Shown: positions 12,361-24,263 of the stretch, in pieces | How the letters are laid out: every line of letters starts with the position of its first letter | How positions within the stretch are numbered: position 1 is the stretch's first letter | From: Silene latifolia | Taxonomy: Eukaryota; Streptophyta; Magnoliopsida; Caryophyllales; Caryophyllaceae | Reading direction: 5' to 3' | Assembly: GCF_048544455.1 (NCBI RefSeq) | Contig: NC_133529.1 | Coordinates: 59,838,271 to 59,902,270, forward strand | DNA: 64,000 bases | Notes under the pieces: generated by a model | Told to the model about the DNA's origin: nothing | What the model saw: the letters and a program-made list of their open reading frames with translations, nothing else | Database searches by the model: none | Position numbers and translations under genes: made by a program

Positions 12361-12694
12361 TCCTTTCTTCTTTTATTTCTTCTCTTCTTCCAATAATCCT
12401 CCGGGATTTAGTCGGGGATGCAAGGATTTCTTCATCATTGCCCATCTACTATAATATGTACAAAGACCTTATAGTCTTGTCTTCTCTTTGATGCTTGGTC
12501 ATTAGATTCAATCAATTTAGCTCTATTTTGCCATGAAAATGCAAGGTTTGCACTCCTCTCTTACCAAGGAAACAAAACCTCAAAGAATATGCAAAACAAA
12601 GGACTAAAGATAGTAAATGACCCAAATATGCGCTAAAAAGCATAGGAACGAGGCTAGTTTGGGGACTAAATGTGCTCAAATAATGGTCACATCA

Positions 12695-12708
12695 AATATC
12701 CCCAAACC
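12695..12708 (-). other. Element C polypurine tract
   Basis: On the minus strand the sequence GGTTTGGGGATATT abuts the 3' LTR. The same tract lies at the equivalent place in F (43793-43806). Confidence 0.7.
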
Positions 12709-14737
12709 AAACCTTTGCTCGTCCCGAGTAAAGAGGTGACAAAACTAGGACCCTTATTTAAACTATCCTACTAATATAGCTGACATGAGACAATTAGCGG
12801 GTCTCACTCCGCCCCTTCAACTCACAACAAGACAACCATGAGGTAGGATGCCTTCTTGTAACGCAAGGTGGGTCTTGCCAAAATGGCGATACATCCAATC
12901 ATTAAAGCACACAAAATCAAGTAATAGATGCATCTACAAAAGAATAGCCACTTTCCTCATCTAAGTGGCGAAAATTATCTACAAGGGGAAGCAATTCAAG
13001 GGTACACACTCCTTCATAGATGCAATTTCTTCAAACTACTAAGCCTAGGAGGATACCAATAAATCACCTCCAAGTTGTGTCAAGCTAGGGTACCTTTGTC
13101 CTCAATCGTTAAATGCTTTTGTCAAGAATAGACTCCCTATGGTGTTAGAAATAGTGGAGGATCGCGGAATTCCCCTTCTTGCCTAGACAAGAAGAAGGGT
13201 CGTCCCTTCTCTACCATGCACAAAAGTGGATACGATGGAAAAGGGATCAATAGAATTTTGAGTTTCATGTGGGAGTTTGCTTTTGTTGTTGTTTTTCCCC
13301 CAATTTCTTGTGGCATTTGACTTTTGAGAACACTTTCTTTTTGCCATTTCTTTTGATATTTGGCATTTCAATACTTGACAACTTTTCAACTTTTTGCATT
13401 CTTTTGAACATTTTCAAAGTCACCCCAATTAGTAACAAGGGTGCGTTTTATTTGAAGCATAGGAGTTTTCATTTTTGTTACTCCTCTTTTCTTTTGATGC
13501 AATTTGTAAACTTTTTCTTTTCTTTTCATTTCTTGAACTCAAATTTTCGAACAATTTCTTTTTATGCCCATTCCCTTTGATGACAAAATATTGTAGGACA
13601 TGGATGAATGATGGTTGCATGGTTTCAAGGGTCACCTTGGAATAAACGGGAGCCAAGGAGTTATCACACCACAAGGTACTCTTGACTAGGCCTTAATCCA
13701 TGGGTCAAAGGATACTAGCATGACACATCCTAGGGTGTTTTACAAGTATTCTAACAAGCAAAGTCTTAAGAAGAAAAAGCATATACTATGGCCTATATAC
13801 ACTTGTCAAGCTTCCCAAATAGACGGTTTCACAAAATTTTTCTAACATGCAACTATATGCCATGATGCAACTATCATTTATACATCCTAATGCATATGAT
13901 TCTACCAACTAGTATGCCAAATAATCTAAATGCAAGTCCTAAGTTCACATTGTTTATACCGCATCAATCAAAATAAAGCCACATAGTCATTAACATAAAG
14001 AGGAAAAAGGAGATTGGAAAGATCATACCATGGGGTCTTCAATATCCTCATGTCTCGGATGTGGCGTAGTCAATCAATGTGAAACAAACACAATATATAC
14101 AAACAATATATACAAAACTACACTATAAAGGAAATGAACATATTTTTGGTTTTTTTTCAATTTTTTTGGATTTTTCGAAATTTTCGATTTTTTTGATTTT
14201 TGAATAAAAGTCAAGTTAGAATTTCCCATCCCCACACTAGTATGGGCATTGTCCTTAATGGCCAATACGATAGGAAATTATGCAAGCATGATGCATGATT
14301 TCTAAACTAAATGCAAACTATACTAAGCTACACTACATGATGCATGGATTTTTTTTATGGCGGAGAGCATAATTTAAATTACCTCCCGATGCATATGCAT
14401 GGACTTCCCCAAACCAAAATAGACATTATTTCTAATGTCTTGAATTTCGGGGTTATTCATGCACATGGAATGCAATGCATGAAACTACAAAATGTCATTT
14501 TGGATTTTACAAGTGGGAACAATAAAAAGAACACCTTAATGAAGCCAAGGTGTTAGTCCTCCATGTTAGTAGGACTCCACAAACAAATGATCAAAATAAA
14601 ATAAAGAAAACGAAAGAAGTAGACAAACCGTAAGAGGGGTGAAAGAATGTAGGAGCCTCCAAGGTTTGCTAATCCTCCCTCATATCATCATTATCATCAT
14701 CTTCCTCCATAGATGTGGAATCATCTCCACTCCCACT
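12709..14737 (-). other. Element C 3' noncoding region
   Basis: About 2 kb without a supported gene, clearly homologous to the same region of F (43807-45826). It contains T-rich stretches and, beside the polypurine tract, a stem-loop with one mismatch (12712-12732) that is perfect in F. The conservation between the two families suggests a structural role, but none is demonstrated. Confidence 0.7.
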
Positions 14738-16261
14738 TTAACTTCCTTGCTCTTCCCCACTTTCTTCTTCCTCTTCTTGAGCTTCTTCTTCTTGAACATT
14801 CTCTTGAACATCTTCTTCTTCACCTTCTTCATCAACACCCTCATCAACAATCTCCTTGCCACCCGGTCTTCCACCACTAGAGGTGCTAGGAAAGAAAACT
14901 TCTCTATCCGCCCAACTAGGCAAAGGACATGATGGATCAAGAAGTCCTTGCCTAGCTAAATATAGGAGGGGTGGATATTGGGCCTTGTAAGCATCCACTC
15001 TATCATTGTAAGCTTGCTTGTGCATTTCCCTTATGAGTAGAGTCATGTAATCATTTCCTACCTCGACATCTTTGGGTTTGAACTCGTGATACTCAAATGG
15101 GTAGGGTGGTGTGACAATGGAGGAGGAGGGCTCATCAATCTCACCTCTTTGTTGTTGAATAATATACTCGGTCTCCTCGGAGAGTGGAAGAAGGTAGTTT
15201 GGTCGGTGAACACTCAATCGACAAATCTTTGAAGGCAAGGTGAAGGATCTAGCTTCATTGGTTACCCACCCATATTTGGTGTCAAGAGGATCATGCTTGA
15301 CCCACTTAAACTTGTGAATCATGGTGTCCATATCAATGAGATGACCTCCTTTAACCGCCACATAAGTGTTGTCTTTGTTGAAATTTGGGTTAAAGGGCTT
15401 GGCCAAATAGGTAACTAGTCCCCCATTTACAATAAAAGCGGTGCCTTCTTTACCACAATCGACATTAAGCCATCGTTCAACCAAAAGTCTTAGAGCATTG
15501 TATGGCTTAGTATATTCCCTTCCTATGTTCAAGGCTGACTCAAGAAGAACACAATCGAGCTTGGTAAGATGATTAGTGCCATTTCTTGCTATCAAAGTAT
15601 TCTCAATGACCTTATGCCACACTCTAATGCCCGGATGGTGGACTAGTAGAGCACGACAATCATGAAAGCGCACAAATTTCTTTCCGGAAATTGCCTCCCA
15701 AAGAGGAGCAGGGTCATACTTGTCGGGGAGCTTTGTATATTTCTGGGTATCACTAAGGCCTAAAATCTTACTCAATTCACCAAAAGTGATGCGTCTATCA
15801 ACATTTGCAAGACGAAACTCGATGCGGGTTCTAATCTCCACCCTTGTGACTTTCAAGGGACTCAAAAATTCCAAGATGAGAGAGGGGTATGTCAATTCTT
15901 TCATGGTAAAAAATTTACCCAATCCCATAGCCTCAAAGAAGGTTTTGGTTTTTTCAAGAACACCCAACTTTGTCAAGGCATCTTCACAAATAAATTTTGT
16001 AGGCATAATGGTCTTCTTAGCAAAGAGAACAAATTTATCCCTATGAGAGTCGGAAGTGAAAATTACCTCCGGATAATTGGATAATTGCTCAATGACCGGA
16101 GTTGTTGATGTTGTAGCTTCCATAGGGGGACCTTGTTGAACCTCCAACCTTGCCTCATGGACTACCAATGCCTTTGACAATTGTTTTGCTTGAAGAGTTT
16201 GTTGCCTTTTTGAAAGTGTCTTCTTTGGGGGTGCCTTGTTACCTCCTTTAGTTCTTGCCAT
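14738..16261 (-). CDS. Element C second ORF, ATHILA ORF-1-like protein (507 aa)
   Basis: An intact 507-codon frame. The N-terminal 45 residues are lysine-rich (KAPPKKTLSKRQQ), like a nucleic-acid-binding or nuclear-targeting tail. A folded central region (about 55-370) contains motifs shared with the second ORF of F: a PEVIFTSDSHRDKF-type start, GLGKFF, LEFLSPL, EFRLANVDRRITFGE and LWEAISGKKF. These resemble the ATHILA ORF-1 / plant retrotransposon protein family of unknown function. The C-terminus is glutamate-rich (about 470-507). I see no signal peptide or membrane segment, so despite its envelope-like position it is not a convincing Env. It is intact while the upstream gag is frameshifted. 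A dyad cluster and TATA-like box precede it. Confidence 0.85.
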   Translation of the reverse strand: MARTKGGNKAPPKKTLSKRQQTLQAKQLSKALVVHEARLEVQQGPPMEATTSTTPVIEQLSNYPEVIFTSDSHRDKFVLFAKKTIMPTKFICEDALTKLGVLEKTKTFFEAMGLGKFFTMKELTYPSLILEFLSPLKVTRVEIRTRIEFRLANVDRRITFGELSKILGLSDTQKYTKLPDKYDPAPLWEAISGKKFVRFHDCRALLVHHPGIRVWHKVIENTLIARNGTNHLTKLDCVLLESALNIGREYTKPYNALRLLVERWLNVDCGKEGTAFIVNGGLVTYLAKPFNPNFNKDNTYVAVKGGHLIDMDTMIHKFKWVKHDPLDTKYGWVTNEARSFTLPSKICRLSVHRPNYLLPLSEETEYIIQQQRGEIDEPSSSIVTPPYPFEYHEFKPKDVEVGNDYMTLLIREMHKQAYNDRVDAYKAQYPPLLYLARQGLLDPSCPLPSWADREVFFPSTSSGGRPGGKEIVDEGVDEEGEEEDVQENVQEEEAQEEEEESGEEQGS

Positions 16262-16558
16262 TCTTGATTACACCAAAGAAAGATTGAAATCTTCAATTTT
16301 TAGTTATGCCAAAATCGATTTAAGATGAAATAATGTTGCTTTGTATCTTAAAAATCGACTCAAAGGTTGAAGATTTTGGTGTTTGAATCAATTGTTGTTG
16401 TAAAAGGAGTGATTAATTTTTGTTGTGAGGAAGTTTGGATTTGATTTTGTTGAATTTGGTTGAGGAAATTTGGTTTTGTTGATGTAGAGGATGAGGGTTT
16501 TTGGGTTTTGGGTAGTGCTTGAATGTAGAAGAAATGAAAATGAATGAGGGAATAAGGG

Positions 16559-16565
16559 TTTAAAA
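16559..16565 (-). promoter_or_regulatory. TATA-like box upstream of C second ORF
   Basis: TTTTAAA on the minus strand, about 300 bp upstream of the ATG at 16261 and just downstream of the dyad cluster. It is weaker than the TATATAAT in the same place in F (47508-47515). The promoter role is inference. Confidence 0.4.
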
Positions 16566-16589
16566 GACCCGTTATTTTTGAAATAGCGG

Positions 16590-16990
16590 CAGGGGACGAG
16601 CGGAATGCATTCTGGGACGCTCGGATTTTTCGCGTTTTGCCTCAGGAAATGACGCCACAGGACGAGCGTCTTTGTGCAAAGACGGGCGGATTTTTTCAAT
16701 TTGAGACGAGCGTCTTCCTGGACGGACGCTCGGATTATATTACAGGGTGATACTTTAAATTTCAACAGCAGAAAGACGAGCGTTTTTGCTGTAAGACGAG
16801 CGTTCAGAATCAGACGAGCGGATTCTTCACTGGGACGTTTGGATTCTGTGACAGACCATTTTTTTGAATTCTGCAGCTCTGTCAGTCATGCGGATTGTAT
16901 CTTGAACGCCCGGATTCCTTGACGACGAGCGGATTCCCTTTTTGACCGCTCGGATTCTTCCTTGTCCACACGGATTCAGGTCCATCCGTG
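16590..16990. repeat. Internal CGAGCGGATT-type dyad cluster in element C
   Basis: More than a dozen units such as GACGAGCGTCTT, GACGGGCGGATT and GACGCTCGGATT lie outside the LTR and directly upstream of the second ORF. The same unit types occur in the LTR U3 at 12160-12360. The equivalent internal cluster in F lies at 47524-47960. Confidence 0.85.
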
Positions 16991-17489
16991 GGTACTGCAT
17001 AACCCGTAGCATTTTCATTCTTTAATCCTCGTGTTCTTCATTTTGGGGGCACTACAAAGGCATGAATAGCCTAGACAATTGCTATCCCCACACTAAGTCA
17101 AAGCACTATACATCAATAGAATCATAAGTCCCTCCCTCACTTCTCTCAAAAATGATAAATATCTTGATCAAGGCACAAAAATATAAATCCAAAAATGACA
17201 AAAATGCAATGTAAAAATTGAAATGCAAGTTAGGGAGTTAGAATATTTACAAATGGTGGTTTGGGGAGGACTCCACCAAACTCTCATCCAATGTGAGATG
17301 TTAAGGGGGCATGTTCAAGGTGTTGTTGATGTTACTCAACACCTTGAAGAAGTAGTCGAAAGCTTGTTCATTGTCATGATAGAGGTCCTCAATAGATCTT
17401 TGCACTTATTGTTCTTCATGATGGTCTTGGTTCATAGCATTACCAATGTAGGGATTAAATATCCCTTCGAACTCATCATCCCAAAGACC
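16991..17489 (-). other. Linker between C gag-protease and second ORF
   Basis: Reading past the protease stop at 17490, about 60 further codons with one more stop still resemble coding sequence. Their AFDYFFKVLSN stretch resembles the C-terminus of the first ORF of F (AFDLLLRALSS). The remainder is noncoding. No pol motif is present where RT and integrase would be expected. Confidence 0.55.
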
Positions 17490-18557
17490 TCAAACTTCGT
17501 CTACTTGATCATTAAAAATTTCTTGAGTTGATAGAGATAGCTCTCCTTCTTTCTTGTTTTGGCCAATGAGGCCATTCTCTTCACTTGTCATGGGTGAGCT
17601 TTTCAAGCTCTCTTTGTTGCTATTTCCTTGCTCTTTTGATGGAGCATCATCAACTTTATTTTTCCATTGGAATTCCGATTTCTTCCTATCATTCTTCCGG
17701 CTATAGTGATCAACCATAAAGCATGGTTTATGCAAACGGGGAGCTCTCATAGTCATGTCAAGATTGAAAGTTATGGTCTCGTCTCCCACTTCTAGAGTAA
17801 GCTCTCCGTGGTTCACATCTATCACCGCACCCGCGGTGTGCAAGAAAGGTCTACCTAGGATGATCGGAATATTGGAGTCTTCTTCCATGTCAACAATGAC
17901 AAAGTCCACCGGGATGAAGAATTTTCCGATTCTCACGGGAACATCTTCCCATATCCCTAACGGTGTCTTCGTCGATCTATCGGCCATTTGGAGTGTGATG
18001 TTGGTACATTTAAGCTCTCCCATCCCTAGCCTTTTACTAACCGAATACGGCATAACACTCACGCTTGCTCCTAGATCACACAAAGCCTTGTTTATCGTGG
18101 TGTCACCAATGGTACACGGTATTGAGAAGCTTCCCAGGTCTTTAAGTTTCGGGGGTGAACTCCCTTGAAGGACTTCACTACTCACCTTAGTGAAGGCGAT
18201 AGTTTCAAGCTTCCGGATCGACTTCTTTTTCGTAAGGATGTCCTTCATGTACTTTGCATAGGCCGGCACATGATTGATTAATTCCGTAAAAGGAATCGAG
18301 ACTTCCAAATTCTTCGCAATTTCCATGAATTTTCCAAGTTGGTCATCAAACTTAGGCTTAGCTTGACGACTTGGGAATGGAAGTCTAATCACAATGGGCT
18401 CTTTCTCCTTGGCCTTTTCTTCACTTTTCTTTGAAACTTCTTCTTTTGTTGGTTCATCTTCCTTAGAGTTTCGCACAACTTCTTCTTTGTCACTAGCTTC
18501 CACAACTTCATCCTCAACTTGCTTCTTTGGTCCTTCATATCTCGTACCACTCCTCAA
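17490..18557 (-). pseudogene. Element C Athila-type aspartic protease region
   Basis: A 355-codon frame. A charged Lys/Glu-rich N-terminal linker is followed by a retropepsin-like domain with the active-site motif CDLGASVSVMP, a form common in Athila-type elements. A later IILGRPFLHTAGAVID segment is the flap-distal motif. The frame is continuous with gag apart from a stop at about 18618: a CACTTGAGG stretch at its start shows the frame extends upstream through HLRSG. No RT follows. The protease itself is uninterrupted, but it would need read-through of the gag stop to be made. Confidence 0.85.
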
Positions 18558-18617
18558 GTGAATGGCATTAACCGTTTCATGTCTTGGGGGATTACCTTGA
18601 GGTTGTAATTGCCCCTT

Positions 18618-20051
18618 TTACTTTTGAGAGTTTGAAGATGCTAGTTGGGTCAATTGAGTTTCCAACATTTTTGTGTGGGCTAGGATGTTGTTGATGGTGA
18701 TGTCCTTTTCTTGGCTACCTTTTTGCATTTGAGTGAAAAATTCTTGTTGATTCTTTTGCATTTGGAGGACCGCTTTTTGAGCATCAAAACCTTGGTCATT
18801 TTGTTGATTGTATGGAGTTTGATTTTGGTAACCTTGGTTTTGGTTGAAAAAGGGTCTTTGATTTTGGTTTCTCATGGTAGGTGGGGTGTATGTTTGTTGA
18901 GGGTTTTGAACATTTTGGTTTTGTATGAGAGATTTGGGTGGAATTTGGTGTTTTCATTGTAATAATTGGAATAAGGGGTACCACTCTTGTATGCTTGAAA
19001 AGCATTCACTTGTTCATTTGCTCCCCTACTTTCACCTTGGTCATGTCCCAAAGTTCCACAATTCTCACATATCCCACTTGGGATTGATGAAGATGCTACC
19101 ATAGCATTAACATGATGCTTTGGTGATTTTGAGGATTCTTTAAGTTTAGCCATAGCCTTCTCAAACTTTAGGTTGATGGTATCAATATGAGCACTAAGTT
19201 GAGCACCCAATTGAGTAATAGAGTCCACTTCATGCTTTCCTCCTCTAGTAGCCTTGCGAGGTCTACTATATTGTAAATTATGGACCGCCATTTCCTCAAT
19301 CTTGTTCCAAGTTTGATTATCGTCAACTTCGGTGAACATACCATTTGATCCCATGTTGAGAATGTTTCTTGAGTCTTCATAAAGACCGTTCCAAAATTGT
19401 TGTACCAAGATACACTCACTAAGTCCATGATGAGGACATGAGTGACAAATTCCTTTGAACCGCTCCCAAGCTTCATACAAAGATTCTTCATCCCTTTGCT
19501 TAAAACCCGTAAATTGAGCTCTTAGCATGTTAGTCTTTTCTGGAGGGTAGAATTTTTTGTAGAAAGCTAGAGCCAACTTTTTCCAAGAGTCAATTCCAAG
19601 AGTAGCCTTACCAAGGCTTTTCAACCATTGTTTTGCGGTGCCGATTTGAAAAAAAAGGAAATAAGACCCATCGAATTTGGTCTTGAGTCACACCGGTTTG
19701 TGAAATCGCATCACAATAGTCACAAAAAGTCTCCATGTGAGAGTGAGGGTCTTCACTAGGCATCCCCCCAAATTGGCTTCTTTCGACTAATTGGATAAAT
19801 GCGGATTTTGCAATGAAATTCCCGGTTAAGTGTTGTGGTGTGGGAGTACCATTGGGTAGGTTCTCCTCGGTTGGTACGGAATGTGATGAAAATTTAGGCA
19901 TTGTGGGTTGGTTTTGTGATTGATTTTGTGTTGGGTTCTCCTCACCTTCTCTTGCAAAAGGGTTGATGAACTCAATAGTATTTGCTTGAATATCTACAAC
20001 CTCACCAATACCTCTCAAAGTGTTTCTAGCAAGCCTTCTATTGTTTGTCAA
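18618..20051 (-). pseudogene. Element C gag, frameshifted
   Basis: Three frame segments (20051-19608, 19624-18872, 18875-18618) together encode an Athila-like Gag. The first holds the N-terminus. The second holds a Retrotrans_gag-type capsid core (WKKLALAFYKKFYPPEKT, then FWNGLYEDSR) and a zinc knuckle CENCGTLGHDQGES whose last cysteine is serine. The third holds a Gln/Asn-rich tail and a coiled-coil-like segment. Frameshifts lie near 19640 (beside an A8 run) and 18875. The start at 20051 lies about 170 bp from the PBS. Confidence 0.87.
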
Positions 20052-20221
20052 ATCCTTTCAATCTCGTGATCAATGGGTAACAAGTTACCTTGTGATCTTC
20101 TAGACATGCAAAATATCAAACAACTTGAAAACAATTAGAATAAACCTTGAGGAGTTTTACTTCCCTAAGGCAAATAAAGACACAACTAATAGCAATCTAA
20201 GAAAATCAAATCAAGTTAACA

Positions 20222-20242
20222 CCGTCCCCGACAACGGTGCCA
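20222..20242 (-). other. Element C primer binding site (Athila type)
   Basis: On the minus strand TGGCACCGTTGTCGGGGACG lies 4 bases from the LTR end. It differs from the F site (TGGCGCCGTTGCCGGGGATG) mainly by transitions at CpG sites. This priming sequence is characteristic of Athila/Tat-type elements. Bases 20052-20221 form a short leader with no ORF. Confidence 0.85.
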
Positions 20243-20246
20243 TTTT

Positions 20247-21388
20247 TGGTCGGACTCACTTGGAGCTTAATTTTCGGTTACTTGTCGTTAGGAGCACCTA
20301 GACCAAAACAATATTTATAACTTCACAAACAACTCTACTATTAGTAAAGAGGCAAGTAAAGGTCGGATCCCAAGGGACGGGTATTGATGTAGGATTTTCG
20401 ATTGTAAGTAGCGGTGTCTAGGGGTGTCACGATTTGGGTTGAGATAAGAAGATCACTAAAATAAATAGCAATAAAAGTAAACAAGCAAGAGGATTAAAAT
20501 GAGATGTAAACAAGTGATTAAAAGCACTAGGGTGTCATGGGGTCATAGGGGATTCATGGGAATTGATCATACAAACATATTCTCAAATTATAAGCAAGCA
20601 ATTATTGTTGTGATGGATCGAGTTGGTTTATATCTTACAATCCTAGGAAGGTTTGGGTCCCGGAGCCGAATCGATTAGATTGTACAACACCTGAAAGTCG
20701 ACTTAGTCCTCCCTACTCAACTATATGCATGGTCTAATGAGACTCGAGTTGGTTTATGTCTTACAAGTCTCATTGAAAAGGTAAGTGATGGGTAAAAAAT
20801 GCAAGGATTCATAGGCTCTCATTTCATCAAACATAACATGTGCATAAGTTGAGATCACAACAAGCAAGCAAATAAATTATGAAAACATATTAATTTAAGC
20901 ATGAATCATCCCCCATGTTGGTTTCCCCTAATTACCCATTAACCATAGTTAAGGAAACTACTCACTCATTATCAAGTTTAACATGTTAACAAGGTTGTCA
21001 ATCATATTAATAAAGCAAAACATGATGAATAAATGAAGATGATTAACAATAATTAAAAAGGGATTAAGAGAATTATACCTACTAATGATTCCAAAATAAA
21101 GCAAAGAATAATAGAATTACTTGATGAATGATTGGAAGGTTGTCAATCTCCCAATAATAACCCAAATAATCTTCAATTACCCAAAATAAAAGATGAACAA
21201 AAGAGAAATTAAGGAAATGAGATTTGTATTAATATTTGATTAGAAGTTGATTACAAGATTAAGAAGAGATTAGAATGATATTAACTACACTAAATATTGA
21301 TAAGAAGAACATGATTCATCTAATTAGACTAATGGGGTATTTATAGTGGGGATTAGGTACACAAATTAGGGTTTACTAAGGGCTTAAA
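20247..21388 (-). repeat. Element C 5' LTR, left part (interrupted by D)
   Basis: Matches 10914 onward of the 3' LTR up to GGGCTTAAA. Element D is inserted here, with TTAAA at 21384-21388 and 32169-32173. The LTR resumes at 32169. Confidence 0.92.
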
Positions 21389-24263
21389 TGTGACACCCTC
21401 ATTTTTAGCGTTAAATAAACACGTAAATTCTACAGAAAAACTGACAGGATATGTTTGTAATTGGTTCAACTAGATAAAACCTGTAATTTTTAAAACTTTT
21501 CTAAACCATTCACAAACATTTCCAAATGAAGAGTGCCAACACCTGCAAATACTAACAAACTAATTTACATAACATCACTAAAGTCGCGAGAATAAAGTGA
21601 TACAAATCAAAGTAAAAGAGGGAGACATATGTCCCTCCAAAATATAACACAACCATATGTTTAAAGGTTTACTACAAAATATAACCAAACTAGGTCCAAG
21701 GTTCTTTTACTCACTAGCTCGTCCGTGTACCCCATCTAATCATCATCAACCTGTCAATCGCATTTTATACAAACACGAAAGCCACAATTCAGTGGGGAGT
21801 AACTTCGAGTCCTCCCAGCCACGAAATGTCATATTTAATGTAACATGTAAACAACATCATAAATAATTTAATTATCGAGTATTCTAACATATGAACACTA
21901 AGCTGACCAATTCGAACTATCATGTGAAACACATAACAAACAGTAATCCAAACTTTATCAATTGTAACCGGCTTACATCTCACCTATTACAATTCATAAA
22001 GTCACCATACAAGAAAGGACAATATATCAAAGACAGGCATAAGTTCTTAGCACGGTCAATAGTCACTCTGTAACTCGAGTCTATACCACGAGGTAGGGAA
22101 GGTAATCGAACCGGTATCCGGCTCGAGGTTCTATCAAAACATGGCCAAGACACAACACAACCCTAGTCCTAAATCTCTTGCAGACCTAGACATGCGGATA
22201 CACACCACCGCACCCAAGACCCACAATTTTATAAAACCATGTGAGTACCCTAAGGAGTCCACCAAAGGGTTGGCTAGTACTTAAGCTGACCACTTACCCT
22301 CAAAATAAGTAACGAGGTCATGCCCCAACTTGGATATAAACCCACCAAGTCAGGAACACAAAGGCTACTAAGCAGTGAACATATACCCGTCAAAGACTAT
22401 AAAGACCTATCTATGACAAACACAACAATACCATACGTATAAGCAGCTGAACAACAACACAATACTCAATATTAAAGGTTTCAGGGTATCTAGGGCCGTT
22501 TATACAATATAAGAAACCATTCAAATCAACCAACGACACATGTGAAATGATAATTACAAACATCAAGGCATAACATAAAACATCCAATAACAACCAATCT
22601 CACCTCAAAGACAAACCCTCGACCCGAGTCCCGCGACGGGTCATCGGTCAAATCGAGGCTGACCGGTTTAAACCTAGTTTGACCAAACTCGTTCGGTCAA
22701 TCTGGCCCAGCTCAGAGTCTTGGCCTACTTTGGCCCACATCACGGTAAATTAGTACTCCCATGATAAAAGAGTCTCAACACACCATACACAAGTGTTAGA
22801 ACCAAGGTTAAGATGCATACCCAACAAGAAACTCAAAACCCAATCTATAACAACAAGTTTAGTACTCGACTATAACAAGGGTCAACTTCAAACGGTCATA
22901 ACTTGAGTTCTAAATATCTAAATAAGGTGAAACCAATTGGAGATGATAGCTTATCCTCTTACGGTTCTAACGGTAGGTCATAAGCCTCAAACAAACAAGT
23001 AACGAAGAAGTTATGGCCATTTTACGAAAACTGGTCAGGCCTAAACCGCAGCCTGCGATAGTGGCCGGAGCCTGCGGTGGTGGCCGGAGCCAGCAACAAC
23101 GGCCTGATTACCACGACACATACGGACTAAATCTTCATCCTCAAGTCAATCTTATATTATCATTACAATCCGATTGAACAAGAACATGTAATTAACAAGG
23201 AATTCCACATGTATACTTGGGAGGAAATCAATAGTTTACATATTCAAGCAACATTCAACAATATTCATTCCGTTTCAACACTTAAACATGTGAAAAACAA
23301 CATATTTAACAAACTTTAACAACAACCATTCATGTGAAAATTAAAGTTAACATGTTATTAATCACATAAGCATCCAACACATCATAATCAACACTAATGT
23401 GACATTAAATCGTCGAGTAACTCGAAATAGATTACCTTTAGCTAAGAATGAGCAATTAGCACCTTGAACACCAAACCCTAATATGCAAGCTAGCCACTAT
23501 CTTCAACTATGTACGAGTCTCCAAACTCATCTTCTAAATCCTCACCTAAATAAACAATAAAAACACAATTATAAGCACTACAATCAAAACCCTAAAAATG
23601 GTGGATAAAATAAATTTAGGGCAAATGAATTTAATACATACTAGGATGTTGGAAATGAAGAGAGGATTCCAAATATGTAATCCTTATGAAATTTGGAGTA
23701 GAAATGAGTGAATTATGATGAAAATCACCTTAGAAAGCTTAGGTTTTGGTATGAAAATGGTGTTTTTAGTTTAGAATATGTTAGAATGTTCAAGGAGGAT
23801 GAAGTTGGAAAAGAAAAATCCAAAGGGAAGGAGGAGGAAGGTGCCGCCCAAAAGGAAGGAGAGGAGCGGGATTTTTGGCGGAATTTTATTAGTCGGTTTT
23901 GGCTCGTTTCGACGATAATTAGAACCGTTTGTCAAATGCAAATTCCGACAATGCCAAAGTGCTTAAACACGAGATTACAAGAAGATTGAGTACTCATATG
24001 ACCCACTTCCAAAATCGTTTGCCCAATTTTCACAAGAATTGCCATTTTTCCCGATATGCCCTTATTTCGAAATAAAAGGTTTTTACATGGTTTAAACTAT
24101 TTTAAACATTTCGAAACTATCAAAATAAATACTTTACTTCAAAATATAATAGAATTATATTTCATTGAATTATTATTACTTCAAATATATCAATATTAAA
24201 TTCAACTTGATTAATAAATTACTTCCGCAATATAATAACGGTCCGAAATTACGGGGTGTTACA
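21389..24263 (-). repeat. Element D 3' LTR
   Basis: 2875 bp. On the minus strand it begins TGTAACACCCCG and ends GGGTGTCACA. It matches 29257-32168. ORFs inside it on either strand are repeated in both LTRs and have no recognisable product. Confidence 0.94.
23051..23104. repeat. 19-bp minisatellite in D 3' LTR (3 units)
   Basis: Units of the form GCCTGCGRTNGTGGCCGGA occur as two full copies and one degenerate copy. The other LTR has five at 30918-31009. This accounts for nearly all of the 37-bp length difference between the LTRs. Confidence 0.85.

Larger units (their letters stand above)
10914..12694 (-). repeat. Element C 3' LTR
   Basis: 1781 bp, TGGTCGGACTC to GGTCACATCA on the plus strand. 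It matches the split right copy, which totals about 1779 bp once D and its duplication are removed. U3 lies at the right end because the element is on the minus strand. Confidence 0.93.

Noticed and set aside
14639-14932. 97-codon ORF on the plus strand
   Set aside because: A Phe/Leu-rich shadow of the Glu-rich C-terminus of the second ORF of C.
14738-16261. Retroviral envelope gene
   Set aside because: The position is envelope-like, but the protein has no signal peptide, membrane helix or cleavage site; it resembles ATHILA ORF-1 type proteins.
21657-21866. 69-codon ORF, repeated identically at 29523-29732
   Set aside because: LTR sequence of D; near-identity reflects recent LTR duplication, not coding constraint.
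23708-23989. 93-codon ORF, repeated at 31613-31885
   Set aside because: It is within both LTRs of D, antisense to the element, and low in complexity. No protein family is recognised.
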